In this document: one piece after another, positions 9,889 to 23,391 of the stretch
Layout of the letters: each line of letters opens with the position of its first letter
Position numbering within the stretch: the stretch's first letter is position 1
From: Flaccisagitta enflata
Taxonomy: Eukaryota; Chaetognatha; Sagittoidea; Aphragmophora
Length of the DNA stretch: 64,000 nucleotides
Assembly (NCBI GenBank): GCA_965153355.1
Contig: OZ231126.1
Coordinates: 64,046,001-64,110,000 of the forward strand
Reading direction: 5' to 3'
Notes under the pieces: model-generated
The model's input: only the letters and a program-made list of their open reading frames with translations
Database searches by the model: none
Told to the model about the DNA's origin: nothing
Position numbers and translations under genes: made by a program

Positions 9889-11315
9889 TCAGCAGACGTT
9901 CTGTTATGCCCCCATATTCATGGCAGTGGCTCGGTTCGCGATCAAATTGGTACTTTGTGGTATTAAAAAGCAATTTCAGGTCTTGTGGAGTAGCGGTTTT
10001 GGTTTTACTACCATGGGTAATAAGAGGTTGTTGGGAAAATGTCCAATTTTGGTCACTTTGACCTCAAATCTAGGCCACTTTGCCTTAGAAATCGAACCTA
10101 AAATCCATGGGATTAATAAACTAGAGCTCAAGAGCTAACCAGTGGTGCAATCCGCATGTTTTTATCTTTTTTTGTTTAGATTTTAGAGGGTTTTAAAGAT
10201 GGGGCTTGTGAGCGTTTTTTTGCATCATGAAATTCTGGGGAAAATTTGACAATTTTCACGTTTTTCACTATATCAAAGCCTTGGATTGACGAGTCTCTTA
10301 GAAATTGGTGCTCTAACCGATTCTGGAAAAATTTTGGATCGATATGGCCTCAGAAAAATTTTATTTACTTCAGCAGGTGAAAAGTCAATTTTAATGTCAT
10401 TTAGGTTATTTTTTTAAAAATTAGCCAGTTCCAAAACTGAAAATTGACTTAAAATTCATGAGCAAATCAAAGTGCTGCTCAAGAGCTAATCAGTGGTGCA
10501 ATCAGCATGTTCAGATGTTGCTGCATTTAGATTTTATAAAACTTTAAAGATACAGGGGTATGAAAAATCATCATTTGACCATACCCTTGTATCTTTGAAG
10601 TTCTGTAAAATATAAATGCAGCAACATCAAAACATGCCGATTGCACCACTGAATAGCTCTTGAGCAGCAGTTTGATTTGCTCATGAATTTTAAGTCAATT
10701 TTCAGTTTGGAAGTGGCCTAATTTTTCAAAGAGAAATAGCCAAAATGACATCAAAATTTGACTTTTTTCACCTGCTTTGAGAGTGAATAAAAATTTTCTG
10801 GGTCCATATTGATCTAAAATTCTTCCAGAATCAGTTAGAGCATCAAAAACTCTTCAATTTGGTCACCAATTTTTTAGAGATTCGTCAATCCAAGGCTGCG
10901 ATATAGTGAAAAACGTGAAAATTGTCAAATTTTCCCCCAAATTTCATGATGCAAAAAAAACACTCACAAGCCCCATCTTTAAAACCCTCTAAAATCTAAA
11001 CGAAAAAAGATAAAAACATGCGGATTGCACCACTGGTTAGCTCTTGAGCTCTAGTTTAATAATCTTATGGATTTTAGGTTCGATTTCAAAGGCAAAGTGG
11101 CCTAAATTTGAGGTCAAAGTGACCAAAATTGGACATTTTCCTAACAACCATTTATTACCCATGGTAGTAAAACCAAAACCGCTACTCCAGGGAAGGTAGA
11201 AAATCCTCAACAAGACCTGAAATTGCTTTTTGATACCACCAAGTACCAATTTGATTGCAAACCTGGCCACTGCCATGAATATGGGGGCATAAAAGAACGT
11301 CTGATGATCAGCCCT
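9889..11315. mobile_element. 1.4-kb imperfect palindrome (foldback element)
   Basis: Arms about 9889-10570 and 10590-11315 are inverted copies. Examples are ATGCCCCCATATTCATGGCA at 9908 against its complement near 11265-11290, and CATGGGTAATAA near 10011 against its complement near 11150. The centre is a hairpin around 10560-10600. The right arm has about 24 extra bases near 11195-11218. The same 70-80 residue open frame appears once per arm on opposite strands, a by-product of the palindrome; I recognise no protein family. Foldback DNA element or inverted duplication are both possible. Confidence 0.85.
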
Positions 11316-11480
11316 TTAAGTCCAAATGCTGAGGCCTTTAATTTGATTAGCATTTCAATTTTCAAATCCTCAGATCAGGCTTCTCAAGCTATAAATCACC
11401 TATTTCAAGCTTCAAATTGGCCCTCGCTTAGACCGCAAATCAAGCTTTCCTTCTTTGGGGCATCGGCCCCTCTCACTCTC
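11316..11480 (-). mobile_element. Degenerate family F fragment
   Basis: Worn CTTCAAATTGGCCCTC-type units spaced about 20-28 bp, then GGGGCATCGGCCCCTCTCAC. This suggests an old F element arm. Boundaries are uncertain. Confidence 0.4.
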
Positions 11481-11788
11481 AGGACGCTCCACTATTTTCA
11501 TCATGACTCAGAGTCAACTGTGCAAACAGCGCTAAAGGTACCACTGCACCTCAACTTCTCTCCTGCTTCTCCTGATCATCAATCTCCTCCTGCGACTCCT
11601 CCTCATCTTCTCTCTCCTCAACACCACCCGATGGGCTAAAAAAAAACGTCAAAGGAGCAAAAGCCAATGATGGAAACAAGAAGAGGGTGAATGAGGTAAA
11701 GCCAGAGAAACGTTTGGGTGAGAGTTGGAGAGAGACAGACAGAGAGACGAGAAAAACAGAGATGGAAAAAGAGAGATAGGAAGAATGA

Positions 11789-11796
11789 AAGAAAGC

Positions 11797-11884
<88 letters not shown>

Positions 11885-11900
11885 AACAATGAAAGAACGA

Positions 11901-11960
<60 letters not shown>

Positions 11961-11961
11961 A
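11789..11961. repeat. (GAAA)n microsatellite
   Basis: About 43 GAAA units with one ACAATGAAAGAACG interruption near 11885. Confidence 0.97.
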
Positions 11962-12360
11962 ACATGATATGATTAAGAGCGGATCAGCAAAATAAATCGG
12001 GGATAAGGATAGAAATAAAATGACAGTTGGTGGTTGAATAAAGGCAAGTGCAAAGGATAAGAACTTTGAAAGTTATTGAGATTTTGGAAGGATAATGACT
12101 TAATACGAGCTGTTTAGAGGCATAAGAAATATCCAGAGAGACTGGCAGAGAGGCAAGTAGAAAGACAGAAGAAGAAAGAAAGACACCCAGAGAGGCATAC
12201 ATAGGAGACGATGCACAAGCCAGAGGTCGGAGAAAGCCAATCCCCGTAAATAGATTGAACAACAGGTGAACGAACAAGAATAAGGCTGGGAAAGTAAGGT
12301 GTATCAAACAGTGTTTCCCTTCACTATGTAAGAAACTGATGTCATGAATACTACAAATCA
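11962..12360. other. No gene recognised
   Basis: Purine-rich sequence without TIR or coding signature that I can identify. Confidence 0.4.
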
Positions 12361-12630
12361 GTAGTTATTTGCAGGCCGGTAAGGGCAGTTATGGGATGAG
12401 CAGGGACAAAAGTGCGGGTAGGGCTGTGAATTGGATGCTACATTTGCATCAGCGATCAACCCTTGATTTAAAAGAAACAGGGCTGGAAACACGGCAGGAC
12501 AGTCGCGGAAGGTTGGGTAAGGGCAGCAATTCAAGAACCCTTGCAATTCAGAAATGTTAAAGATGGACAGACATACCGACGGAATGACCGACCGACACGG
12601 CAAGCTGTAGAGTTGCATGTCCGCGACTAA
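12361..12630 (+). mobile_element. Family H element, diverged
   Basis: Clear 3' part: GACAGACATACCGACGG array, CACGGCAAGCTGTAGAG and hairpin GTTGCATGTCCGCGAC then TAAAAA (to 12630). The 5' half (GGCCGGTAAGGGCAGTTAT from about 12373) resembles the matching part of the copy at 50640-50733. The 5' limit is inferred. Confidence 0.6.
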
Positions 12631-12905
12631 AAACATCGGTATAAGAAGGTTTAGATCTCATTGCAATCAACTTTTGACTAATTTTAAGAGATAGATATAG
12701 GATGAATTGTTGCACATGCCACAAGGCTGCTGATTCTGAAGCAGCATACCACGATGCGGTTTGGCAGAAAAAAATGATGACAAATACAGAAATACTAGTT
12801 TTTGAGAAACTGTCGAGCACCGTTAGAGCGCACCAACTAAAAATAGGGCATGTCTGCCTTAACGACATTGAATTTGGTGCCCTAAAAGAGATTTTGCAGT
12901 TATTT

Positions 12906-13025
12906 TCAGTCGCGGATACGCGACTCTATAACTTGCTTTGTCGGTCGGTCGGTCTGTTGGTAAACAAAACGAAATGTGAGCATTTTTCGCTATTCCGCTC
13001 CAACCCGTTCGCAACTAGGGGGTAC
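12906..13025 (-). mobile_element. Family H element, short
   Basis: CAGTCGCGGATACGCGACTC hairpin side, CTATAACTTGCTTTGTCGG, a short GTCGG array, then CATTTTTCGC and CCAACCCGTTCGCAACTAG. About 120 bp, the compact form of the GCGGAC subfamily. Confidence 0.7.
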
Positions 13026-13394
13026 TTGAAATGCGCATTTGAAAAGCTCAACTGTTGAGGACTTGAGTAAAATCAAAATAAGGTAGAATAGTTGACAACT
13101 TTCTTTTGAAATCCAACAAGGAACAGGTTAAATGGGCAGCGACGAAAGTGATTTCAGCATCGACCACCTAATTTACATAATGCGGTTTTAAGATTACCAT
13201 CTTTTAAACAGGCAATGATTGTTAATACAATCTCTTCGAGCCCAAATTCATGATTAAGATGCTGCTTATGATAAGCATGGAAGTTGAAAAGAACACTATA
13301 CCTTGTTTTAAAAGATCAGTATAGTTTAAATGCTAAATGATCAATGAGTAAAAAGGTTGCCTCGCATCAAATATTCCGTGCAAGGAAGTATCTC

Positions 13395-13729
13395 CAGGGG
13401 TGTATATTCTTGAGTCGCTTTTGATTTTTCCCTCCCCCCCCCTGCCTTTGATTTTCTTCCCCGCGACGCGTCGTGTCGCATTTTTATATCCATGATTTTC
13501 TTCCCCATATAGCAATAAAACTATGTAGTTAAGGTTTAAATAGTGTTAAATTGTGTTCTACTAATTGAGTTTTATGATTTGGCACTGTAAAAAGTTATAT
13601 TTTCCCCAAATTTCCTTTTTTTTCTCTTTTTTCCCCCTTAGATTTCCTTCCCCATCTCCAGACCCTTTGATTTTTCCCCCCCCCCCCCCCCCCACCGTGG
13701 GGGGGAAAACTGAAGAATATACAGGCCTG
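13395..13729. mobile_element. hAT-type MITE (CAGGGGTGTATATT family), copy 1
   Basis: Ends CAGGGGTGTATATTCTTGA and inverted TGAAGAATATACAGGCCTG. The flanking octamers AGTATCTC and AATATCTC match at 7 of 8 positions, fitting the 8-bp target duplication of hAT elements. The interior has CCTGCCTTTGATTTTCTTCC and a C14-type run. The second copy at 39975 has an exact octamer. Confidence 0.88.
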
Positions 13730-13737
13730 AATATCTC

Positions 13738-14190
13738 CCTGCGAATTGTTGCAAGGCCGCGGCGCCGGCAGCGGGACCTGCCCAAAGCAAGGGGCACATG
13801 AGCCACGTGCAGCGCTTGAAACTTGGTCCTGGAACTGGTCGTATTCGATCGAAAGACCTGATTCCTGGGATGATTACAGTGTATTGAATGGATAGATTTT
13901 CTTTTCGGGGGGAAAAAAAAACTTCATTAAAAATGAAATCTTTAGAATTATTTCACTGCGGAAAAAAAATGCTACAGTATCAGTGGCTAAGATAAGTATT
14001 ATTGGATCTCTTAGGATTGAACCAGAAAATCAAGGTAAGGTCAATACTTGTTTACCTAAAAGATGGTGAATAAAAGAATTGGCTGTTCTGCCTCATGGGT
14101 TCGACAGCGCTCGGGACCAACGGTAGCTTGAAAAAGTGAAATCCGTTTTTCAAAGTGTGGTAAGTGTGTGACGCAGTATGTAAATGTTTT
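13738..14190. other. No gene recognised
   Basis: Mixed composition with a locally GC-rich patch at 13740-13800; no domain, TIR or array recognised. Confidence 0.35.
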
Positions 14191-14454
14191 TAGTCGCGTG
14201 CTACACGACTCTACACCCCGCTTTGTCGGTCCGTCCGTCCGTCCGTCCGTCCGTCCGTCCGTCCGTCCGTCCGTCCGTCCGTCCGTCCGTCCGTCCGTCC
14301 GTCCGTCCGTCTGTCCGTCCGTCCGTCACACTTTACTTTTTTGGGGGGTTTTGTGGTCTTTTGCCTAACTGCTCCTGCCCAAGTGATCAAGTAACCTCAA
14401 ATATAGCCCCTGCCCACCCGCACGCGACTGGGGTAGCCGTGTGTCCGGCCTTGT
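14191..14454 (-). mobile_element. Family H element
   Basis: Hairpin side TAGTCGCGTGCTACACGACTC, CTACACCCCGCTTTGTCGG, about 25 units of GTCC (14229-14326), CACACTTTACTTTTTTGGGG. It continues with CTGCTCCTGCCCAAGTG and CCCCTGCCCACCCGCACGCG, ending CCGGCCTTGTT. The GTCGCGTGC motif is present at both ends in inverted orientation. Confidence 0.82.
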
Positions 14455-14762
14455 TCAGTGAAGAAGATCTTATGGTATTATAATTTGTAATTCTTCATAC
14501 AATGATTTATGATTTGTAATTCTTTATACAATGTCGCTACGAAGCTGCTGAACACAACGCATTAACAAACAGCAACATTTAGGCAGCCACTTTTAGCCGA
14601 TTCCTGTTTTTCTAATAGAAAAAGCAGGATTCGAACCCATGAAAATCTTCACTTTCCCTGTCAACCAATTAAATGGTAATTTTTGTCATATCCTAAGTTG
14701 TATTTGGTGTCGATTTATGATGATTGCCGCTGAAGAGAAAATACAGGTATGCAACGCGTTTT

Positions 14763-15405
14763 TAGTCGCGTGCTACGCGACTCTACACCCCGCTTTGTCG
14801 GTCGGTCGGTCAGTCACATTTTACTTTTTTTATTCATTTTATTCCAATGAAGGCATTTTAAGTCAATTAAGTCATTTACAGTTAAATAGGATCATTTTAA
14901 GTCCTTTAAGATCATTTTAAGTCAATTTAAGTCATTTGAGTCAATTTTGGAATTTTAGTCATTTTAGTTATTTTAGGTCAATTTAAGTCAATTTTGGTTA
15001 GTTTTAGTCAATTTAAGTTATCTTAGGTGAATTTAAGTCATTCTAAGTCAATTTTAAGTCATATGAGTCATTTTTAAAATTTCAGTCATTTTAGTTATTT
15101 TAGGTCATTTAAAGTCAATTTTAGTCATATTATCTCAATTTAGGTCATTCTAGATCAATTCAAGTCATTTCAAGTCATTTTGAATCAATCTAAGTCAGTT
15201 TAAGTCATTTCAGTCACTTCTGTCATTTTAATCATTTTAGGTCAATTCAAGCCAATTGAAGTCATATTCACTTATTGTAGGTCATTTAAATCATCTCAAG
15301 TAATTTTAAGTCAATTAAATTTAATGTAAGTCATTTTAGCTATGAAATTACGGAATTAAGTAATTATGTATGTCTTGCACGCGACTTATAGGTGTTGGCC
15401 TTGTT
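14763..15405 (-). mobile_element. Family H element with AAGTCATTTT minisatellite
   Basis: Hairpin TAGTCGCGTGCTACGCGACT, CTACACCCCGCTTTGTC, a short GGTC array, then about 500 bp of degenerate TTAAGTCATTTTAGTCA units, ending TGTCTTGCACGCGACTTATA and GGTGTTGGCCTTG. Same subfamily as 4950, 42180 and 58013 but on the other strand. Confidence 0.8.
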
Positions 15406-15637
15406 TTTTCTCACTGAGTAATTGGCCGTTTTCAATTAATGACTGACCAAATTGTATTCTGATCAGGTTGGATTTTTTTGAGGACAATCATTGCTGCTCG
15501 GAGTGTTTAAATTAAGTATCCATGGTGATTTATAGAACCTGGCAACCTGCAAAAAATCTAATCCTCACTGCACTAAAATACTACAATAATTTTCAAAAAA
15601 ATACAAGAACGATATCATGGGCCACCCAACTGAGGTA

Positions 15638-15886
15638 GGGGGCGTTTCTAGTCAAAGACGATCGCGTTTTGAAAGGGCCACTCGGTCGCTCGCTATGTTC
15701 GTTCGATCGCACCGCTCACTCCGCTCACTCGCTCCGCTTGCTATGCTCGCTCGCTCGCTCCATTCACGGGCCCACTCACTTTGCTCACTCCCTCATGGGA
15801 CGGTTGAAATTCTTAAATATGTGTTCATGCCGTTATCGCATTCACGGGAACAAACGCGTTTTTGGCGCTCACTAGAAACACGCCCG
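15638..15886. mobile_element. GAGCG-rich MITE, copy 1
   Basis: TA-flanked (15636-15637, 15887-15888) with inverted ends GGGGGCGTTTCTAGT and ACTAGAAACACGCCCG. The centre is a patchwork of CGCTCACTC / GCTCGCTCG units, i.e. degenerate 4-5 bp repeats. Non-coding. A second copy lies inverted at about 58219-58484. Confidence 0.8.
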
Positions 15887-15888
15887 TA

Positions 15889-16332
15889 ATGGAGACTCGT
15901 GTGTAGAAATTGTCTTCGTTTGATGACCTCAGAGGCAGAAAGTGGGAGCAAAAACACACGATAACCGCGACAATATGCCATATTGATCGGTCCCCCCCCC
16001 CCCCACCACGTTCCTTTCCCTTTTGTGTCATTTGCTATCACGTTTAACTATTTTCTGGTGATCACTTTGCCTCAAACCTTCTCAGTGGGTCTTGCAGATT
16101 TTTTTTAGTCGAGACTAATGTGTTTCTGAATCATGTCAGGCACAATGACGAGTGACGTAAACAAGATGATATAGAAGAAATAAAAAACAGCCAATCATGG
16201 TTTGATAAACAGTGGGAGTGAGAAATTAGCAGGTCGACGAAATTCATTACGCAATTACGCATTTAACTCAGATGGCTATTGAACGTCATCATCGGTTTAC
16301 GGAACGATGTTGACAACGCAGTTAGAAAAAAA
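15889..16332. other. No gene recognised
   Basis: Contains a C11 run near 15992 but no recognisable gene or element. Confidence 0.35.
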
Positions 16333-16545
16333 CAAGGCCAGATACACGGCTACCCTAGTCGCGTGCGGGTGGGCAGGGGCAGTGAAAGTAAAGGTCACTG
16401 GGGCATTTGGGCAGGAGCAATGAGCTCAAAACGCTCAAAAACGCCGAAAAAGTAAAAAGGGGACCAACCGATCAAACGACTGACCAACAGAATGACCGAC
16501 CGACGGACGAACAAAGCGGGGTACAAAGTCGCGTTGCACGCGACT
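16333..16545 (+). mobile_element. Family H element
   Basis: CAAGGCCAGATACACGGCTA, then AGTCGCGTGCGGGTGGGCAG, GGGCAGGAGCAATGAGC, AAAAACGCCGAAAAAGT, a CCAACCGA/GACCGACC array, CAAAGCGGGGTACAAAG and hairpin GTCGCGTTGCACGCGAC. A typical 210-bp member. Confidence 0.85.
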
Positions 16546-16793
16546 TAAGACGTTTTACAGAGAGGATGTCAGATAGTTACAGAAACAGAAACAGACAAAA
16601 GAGCAATTTGGAAGAATGGCAAACAAAATAGAAGCACAGGCAAACAGATGGAGATATATACAAAAAGACATTTAAACAAACAGACAGAAACACTGACAGA
16701 CACACATACAGACAAACACACAAAGACTGCGAAAACAGCCACATGCAGAAAAAAAAGGGGAAAAAAAGGAAAACGCGTAGTCAACGCACAGCA

Positions 16794-16888
16794 GGGGACA
16801 GACAAACACAGCGGTGGGGGACAGACAAACACAGCGGTAGGGGACAGACAAACACAGCGGTGGGGGACAGTCAAACACAGCGGTGGGG
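16794..16888. repeat. 23-bp minisatellite, 4 units
   Basis: Units of GGGACAGACAAACACAGCGG plus TGG/AGG variants. Confidence 0.85.
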
Positions 16889-17375
16889 GGTCGGCGGAAG
16901 AAAGCACCTGCAGAACGATTTAATTTCTCTTTTTCATTGGCGGAGTTTCAATTAGTCGGAATTAAAGCAATTCTTGTTTCCATCTTCTCCTTCTTCCTCT
17001 TCGTCCATCTTCTTTTTTTCCTCCTGGCTATTTTCTTTGCTTTAGTTCCTCCAGTCTTTCTCCGCCTCGTCTCGCCTCTTTCTCTTCATCTCTTTCAATT
17101 TCCTATTTCTCTTCCCGATCCTTTTCTTCGTTTTTCCTTCTTATCTTCTTCCCTAAATCCATCTTCTTCCATTTGTTCTTCCTCTTTTTCTTTTACCTTT
17201 TTTTCTTTTTCTTTTTCTTTTTCTTTTTCTATTTCTTTTTCTTTTATCTTTTATTTTCTTTTCTTCTTTTTTTCTTTTTTTTTCATCGTCTTCTTCTTCA
17301 TTCTTATCATCGTCAGCATCATCGTCGTCATCGTCGTAGTCGCCGTCGTTGTCGTCGTCGTTGGCGTCGTCATCG

Positions 17376-17638
17376 TCTTCTTCTTCTTCTTCTTCTTCTT
17401 CTTCTTCTTCTTCTTCTTCTTCTTCTTCTTCTTCTTCTTCTTCTTCTTCTTTCTCTTTTTATTCTTCTCCTTTTTCTTCTTCTTCTTCTTCTTCTTCTTC
17501 TTCTTCTTCTTCTTCTTCTTCTTCTTCTTCTTCTTCTTCTCCTTCTTCTTCTTCTTCTTCTTCTGCTTCTTCTCCTTCTTCTGCTTCTGCCTCTGCTTCT
17601 TCTTCTTTTTCTTCTTCTTCTTCTTCTTCTTCTTCTTC

Positions 17639-17670
<32 letters not shown>

Positions 17671-18052
17671 CTTCTTCTTCTTCTTCTTCTTCTTCTTCTT
17701 CTTCTTCTTCTTCTTCTTCTTCTTCTTCTTCTTCTTCTTCTTCTGCTTCTTCTTCTTCTTCTTCTTCTTCTTCTTCTTCTTCTTCTTCTTCTTCTTCTTC
17801 TTCTTCTTCTTCTTCTTCTTCTTCTTCTTCTTCTTCTTCTTCTTCTTCTTCTTCTTCTTCTTCTTCTTCTTCTTCTTCTTCTTCTTCTTCTTCTTCTCTT
17901 CTTCTTCTTCTTCTTCTTCTTCTTCTTCTTCTTCTTCTTCTTCTTCTCCTTCTTCTTCTTCTTCTTCTTCTTCTTCTTCTTCTTCTTCTTCTTCTTCTTC
18001 TTCTTCTTCTTCTTCTTCTTCTTCTTCTTCTTCTTCTTCTTTTTCTTCTTCT
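17376..18052. repeat. (TTC)n triplet array, about 680 bp
   Basis: Near-pure TTC with sparse CTC, TGC, TCC and TTTC interruptions, preceded by TTTTC-rich and CGTCGT-rich flanks (17200-17375). The homopolymer-like open frames (Phe, Ser, Leu, and Glu, Lys, Arg on the other strand) are consequences of the repeat and are not genes. Pure GAA/TTC tracts of this length are known to adopt triplex structures. Confidence 0.97.
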
Positions 18053-18226
18053 TCTATTACCCATGGACTGTCTTCCTCGCCATTCTTCCGGTTCTGCCTT
18101 CTCACACGTTTTGCCTTAATTAAACTTACTTCGAATGGTGATGAGGACATTCACGAAGAAAGATTTCGTCTTTCTTACAGAATGAATGGGGGAAACAATG
18201 ATAATGTCAGCATCAAAACAAGGGCG

Positions 18227-19208
<982 letters not shown>

Positions 19209-19399
19209 CAAGCATGCCTTATGACAGCACAACGATAGATCAACGACGACAAAAGAATGGAAGAATGGCAGAATAGCAGAATAGCCATAAGTTTTCATTT
19301 CATTCTCTAGTTGATATCAATAAACGATCAACTAGGGCATCGTTCCCAATAAAGCGGTTAACTGGCAAAGGTTGGAGGATTCCCTATAGTCCCGTCTCT

Positions 19400-20870
19400 T
19401 AAAGGAATAAAAGAAAAGAACTCGGCGTTTTTGGGGCAAAGCGTGAAAATTTGCATACAGGGTCAGTTTTTTGTGCTGAACAAGACTAGATGGGGTACAT
19501 GTCTGATTTTTTAGTGTACCCCATTCAAAAACGCGTTTTTTCTTCAAAAAAACACTTTGAAGAGGCGCTGACGCCAAACGCATCGACAAATGACTATAAA
19601 ATTTTAGGTGAAGAAAAATATGCCTTTTTTTTACTTGCAAGCAAAATTTCAGCAAAATCGGTTCAGTAGAAGCGAAGATATTGCCGTTTAAAGTCTAGGC
19701 CTATTTTCAAAAAAAGGGCTATGTTTCAATTTTGGGGTAAAATTGTGTTTTTTTGAGCTGGAAGTCTGAAATTGGTTCCACTCATTTATTTTACCCTCAT
19801 TCACCTTAAAAACAAAAAAAATTGAAAAAAATCCATGTTTTTTTCATTTTTTGGGCCAAAAAACCAAAAAATCAACCTTCAAAATTTAGGCCTGATTTTC
19901 AGAGAGGGCTAGTGCAAGGAAAATATGAAAATCATTGACGCCCACTAAGGGAATCTATTGTCATAAAGTGTACCAACTTATTCCCAAACTTTCAGAGGGG
20001 TACATTAACCCAAAAGGACAAAATTTAATTTCAAAGAATTAAAAAAAAACGACCCAAAATTTCGCATTTTTAGACCTCCAGGGATATTTGGTAACGCTAC
20101 AGCCAAACGCTTCAACCGATTTGCCTAAAATTTTGCATGCAAGTCCCAATATGTTAGGGGCATATCTGAGCCAAATTTCAGCTTACTAATCAAACATCTA
20201 ATTTTTCCATATATCAAAAAGGGAAAAAATGCTGAATTTGGTATTTTTGCTGTAGACTTTGAAATGATTTTTTGTTTTTGGGTTAATGTACCCTCTGAAA
20301 GTTTGGGAATAAGTTGGTACACTTTATGACAATAGATTCCCAAGTGGGCGCCAATGATTTTAATATTTTCCTTGCACTAGCCCTTTTTGAAAAGCCAAAA
20401 TTTTAGACTAATTTTGTGTTTTTTATTATGAAATAGAAAAATATGGGATTTTTCAAATTTTTTGCTTTTAGAGTAAATTAGGTAATACGCAAGGAAATCA
20501 ATTTCAGACTTCCAGCTCAAAACACAATTTTACCCCAAAATTGAAACATAGCCCTTTTTTTGAAAATAGGCCTAGACTTTAAACGGCAATATCTTCGCTT
20601 CTACTGAACCGATTTTGCTGAAATTTTGCATGCAAGTAGGAAAAAGGTATACTTTTCTTCACCTAAAATTTTATAGTCATCCGCCAATTGGTTTGGCGTC
20701 AGCGCCATTTCAAAGTGTTTTTTGGGCAAAAAAACGCGTTTTTGAAAGGGGTACACTAAAAAATTAGACGTGTACCCCTTCTAGTCTTGTTCAGCACAAA
20801 AAACTGACCCCGTATGCAAATTTTCACGCTTTGCCCCAAAAACGCCGAGTCCTTTTCCTTAAATCCTAGA
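19400..20870. mobile_element. 1.45-kb imperfect palindrome (foldback element)
   Basis: The left arm (about 19415-20025) and right arm (about 20275-20862) are inverted copies: GGCAAAGCGTGAAAATTTGC at 19435 pairs with the complement near 20817-20838, and TGTCATAAAGTGTACC near 19970 with its complement near 20318-20334. A 250-bp less-symmetric spacer separates them. No coding potential. Size and shape are like the palindrome at 9889, but I see no sequence identity between the two. Confidence 0.85.
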
Positions 20871-20960
20871 CTACTAGAAATAGTTACACCTAGACTCTAG
20901 GCTAGAGACGACGATGTGATGGTTCTAATCTTACCTGGCACCTACTTGGCGATGGAATTG

Positions 20961-21636
<676 letters not shown>

Positions 21637-21712
21637 AATGATGATGAGTAAAATGATGATGATGATGCGCAAGAAGAGAAACAACAAAAGCAATAGTAAC
21701 CGGAAACAATAA

Positions 21713-21714
21713 AT

Positions 21715-21748
<34 letters not shown>

Positions 21749-21750
21749 GC

Positions 21751-21813
<63 letters not shown>
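21713..21813. repeat. (CAA)n triplet array
   Basis: About 33 CAA/ACA units with one CAG. Confidence 0.95.
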
Positions 21814-21816
<3 letters not shown>

Positions 21817-21840
21817 CTTGAGCGCCTTCTATAAAAAGAA

Positions 21841-22599
21841 TAGTCGCAAAAGCGTTAGATGGTCAGCGGTACCCGTTGCCCCTATGTGAGCATACGTGAG
21901 TGTGTGATGGTGAGAGGGGCAGCGGCCCCGAAGGGGCCGATGACCTATGCTTAGTAAGTTTTGAAGCTCTAGGATTGAATTTGAGCATCAACAATGGGAT
22001 TTGAGCCTGAAGGCTGTGATTCAAGCCATGAGGCTGTGATTAAAGCCTCAAGGCTGTGATTTGAGCCTCGAGGCTGTGATTTGAGCCTTAAGGCTGGAAT
22101 TTGAGGCTTAAGGCTGTGATTTGAGGCTTTAGGCTAGGATCTGAGGCTTTAGGCTGGGATTTGAGCCTTGAGGCTGGAATTTGAGTCTCTAGGCTGTGAC
22201 TTGAGGCTTTAGGCTAGGATTTGAGCCTTGAGGCTGTGATTTGAGCCTCAAGGCTGGGATTTGAGACTTGAAGCTGGGATTTGAGCTTTGAGGCTTGTAT
22301 GTGAGCCTCTAGGCTGGGATATGGGCCTCCAGACTGGGATTTAAGCTTCAAGGTTGGAATTTGAGCCTCAAGGTTGGGATTTGAGCCTTCAGGTTGGGAT
22401 TTGAGCCTTGAGGCTGGGATTTGAGACTCGAGGCTAGGATTTGGGCTTTGAGGCTAGAATTTGGGCCTCGAGACTAGGATTTAGGCCCCAAGGCCAGGAT
22501 ATGAGCTTCGGAGGGGGAGGACGGAGGAGGAGAAGAAGAAGGAAAAATTTCCCCTATGTGTGAAAGCATAGGTCATCGGCCCCTTCGGGGCCGCTGCCC
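21841..22599 (-). mobile_element. Family F foldback element (complete)
   Basis: Tail end TAGTCGCAAAAGCGTTAGAT at 21841, GGTCAGCGGTACCCG, then the arm GGGGCAGCGGCCCCGAAGGG (about 21916-21950). About 25 units of a 20-bp repeat (AGGCTGTGATTTGAGCCTCG) follow to about 22500, then the opposite arm ending GGGGCCGCTGCCC at 22599. Repeat phase is exactly 20 bp near 22031-22090. No ORF. Confidence 0.88.
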
Positions 22600-23080
22600 A
22601 AAAAGGAGAGCAGTCGACACATACACGCTGTATTTTGTCTAAGAACACTGTTTTTAAGAACATCAGCCTCAGATTTAGTGAAATAATAAGAACATCCTAA
22701 GAATATGCTGAGGCTCAGATTTTGGCATGAATATATTCTTAAGTATGCTTTGATATAATTTTTAATGGAAACAATAAAAAAAGTTGTTCAGATTCCTCCA
22801 ACATAATAGTGGAGTTCTAAAAATGTATATGGACACCTTCAGAAAATTAAAGGAGAAACTATTTTAACTGTTTCTGATCAAGATAGCATTACTGTACAAT
22901 GCGCAACCAAGTCTACCAATGTAGCTGCCATTAGACTCCCTCAGACCGATGGGGTATTTTACCGAAATATGCTAACAGGATTAGAGTCGAATTTTCAACT
23001 CCATTAAGATTTCTCCATTTTTCATGCATTTTTTTCATGATTCCTGCGCTCTATCCTACTTTATCATCATAAATATACAA

Positions 23081-23285
23081 CAAGGCCAGATACACGGCTA
23101 CCTCAGTCGCGTGCGGGTGGGCAGGGGCAGTATTTGAGTTACTAAAGCATTTGGCAAGAAGCAGTGAGCCCAAAGACCGCAAAAACATAAAAAAAGTAAA
23201 ATGGGAACCGACCAACCAACCAACCGACCGACCGACCGACTGAGGGACGGACAAAGCGGGGTGTAGAGTCGCGTAGCACGCGACT
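23081..23285 (+). mobile_element. Family H element
   Basis: CAAGGCCAGATACACGGCTA, AGTCGCGTGCGGGTGGGCAG, AAAAAGTAAAATGGGA, CCAACCAACCGACCGACC array, CAAAGCGGGGTGTAGAG and hairpin GTCGCGTAGCACGCGAC. A further fragment in opposite orientation (CCCCTGCCC...CCAACCTTGTT, about 23327-23376) follows. Confidence 0.85.
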
Positions 23286-23391
23286 AAAAACTAATTCAAA
23301 GAAGCAAAAATGCTTTTTGCTCATTGCCCCTGCCCATGAACATGCATCTAGAGCTCCTATGTATCCAACCTTGTTAAATCGCTAGTGTTTA

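Noticed and set aside
9920-10138. Small conserved protein (same peptide at 11037-11276 on the other strand)
   Set aside because: The two copies are the arms of one palindrome, so similarity is not evidence of coding constraint.
14229-14326. Regular direct repeats resembling a CRISPR array
   Set aside because: 4-bp GTCC units without spacers inside a eukaryotic transposon.
22031-22500. 20-bp repeats resembling CRISPR repeats
   Set aside because: Contiguous degenerate minisatellite with no unique spacers and no cas genes.
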